From NCBI RefSeq assembly GCF_018687785.1, contig NZ_LTBL01000001.1, positions 2,161,780 to 2,225,779 on the forward strand: a stretch of DNA of 64,000 nucleotides. The letters are read 5' to 3'. The DNA is from Methanovulcanius yangii. Its GTDB lineage: Archaea; Halobacteriota; Methanomicrobia; Methanomicrobiales; Methanomicrobiaceae. Below are positions 63,850-64,000 of this stretch, piece by piece. Each line of letters starts with the position of its first letter. The first letter of the stretch is position 1. Position numbers and translations under genes: made by a program. The notes below the pieces were generated by a model. That model saw only the letters and a list, made by a program, of their open reading frames with translations, searched no databases and had not been told where the DNA came from.

Positions 63850-64000
63850 TGAAGAGAAACTGGGTGAAAGGAATGAATGATGACGGAGTCTCGGAGGCGA
63901 TCGGGTTTATCCTTATCTTTACGATCGTCGTCCTCGGCATCACGATTGTCACGCTCTACGGGTATCCCCTGCTGCAGCAGTCGCAGATAGGGTCCGATGA
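63849..64000 (+). CDS. Pilin-like protein 5, cut by the window end
   Basis: The first 50 codons are visible. MKRNWVKGMNDDGVSEAIGF is a classical archaeal prepilin signal: basic leader, DDG, then VSEAIG and a hydrophobic helix (FILIFTIVVLGITIVTLYG). The start overlaps the preceding stop (TGATG). Confidence 0.75.
   Translation, partial: MKRNWVKGMNDDGVSEAIGFILIFTIVVLGITIVTLYGYPLLQQSQIGSD

Noticed and set aside
1-64000. CRISPR array
   Set aside because: I saw no set of regularly spaced short repeats with unique spacers; the only regular repeat is the 351-bp unit in rpa.

Overview
The window comes from a methanogenic archaeon. Order Methanomicrobiales (Methanofollis/Methanoculleus-like) is my best inference; the genus is not established. 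Support comes from group II chaperonin, RPA-type single-strand binding proteins, deoxyhypusine synthase, TiaS, Trm5, pyruvate:ferredoxin oxidoreductase, the archaeal HMG-CoA synthase/thiolase/DUF35 set, CbiZ, RbkR, tRNAs without encoded CCA, TATA-box promoters with near-leaderless starts, and pilin-like proteins. Base composition is GC-rich, with AT-richer stretches in the accessory part.

Layout. 1-1.9 kb: truncated thiazole synthase, HtpX protease, tRNA-Gly and tRNA-Val. 2.1-10.1 kb is accessory-looking: two membrane proteins, a complete osmoprotectant ABC operon lying between two decayed metallo-beta-lactamase genes, a fungal-type cytosine deaminase and a cupin. It ends at a decayed copy of the 3' half of the same tRNA-Val, so it may be an old integrated island. 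10.2-20.2 kb: secreted and lipoprotein sensors (SBP-Cache, double Cache), a PLP decarboxylase, a radical SAM/SPASM enzyme with a possible small coupled peptide, and a KhtT/antiporter pair. 20.2-25.8 kb: a recombinase-like regulator lacking the catalytic Ser, a phage-like ORF, an RPA operon with near-perfect internal 351-bp repeats, CbiZ, and a free-standing glycyl-radical-type domain. 25.9-32.3 kb: deoxyhypusine synthase-PyrF, a double rhodanese lipoprotein, TiaS, a COG1395 regulator and the thermosome.

32.9-39.5 kb: surface proteins (PKD, PEGA), a TPR protein, a RadC/JAB-like protein and zinc ribbons. 39.6-42.4 kb: POR operon in B-A-G-D order. 42.7-44.6 kb: a tandem pair of uncharacterised coiled-coil/TM/exodomain proteins. 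44.6-52.8 kb: TruA, PHP phosphoesterase, dihydropteroate synthase-like protein, USP, JAMM protein with RibL, and a flavin operon (RbkR plus two divergent RibB copies). 52.9-58.6 kb: mevalonate pathway genes (HTH regulator, HMG-CoA synthase, thiolase, DUF35, HMG-CoA reductase) with trm5. 58.7-64 kb: RimI, DUF1015, and an operon of a lipoprotein plus five pilin-like proteins running off the end.

Most genes are housekeeping. The less explained parts are the coiled-coil/TM pair, the pilin-like operon, the radical SAM locus, the duplicated RibB, the RPA repeats and the possible tRNA-Val island.
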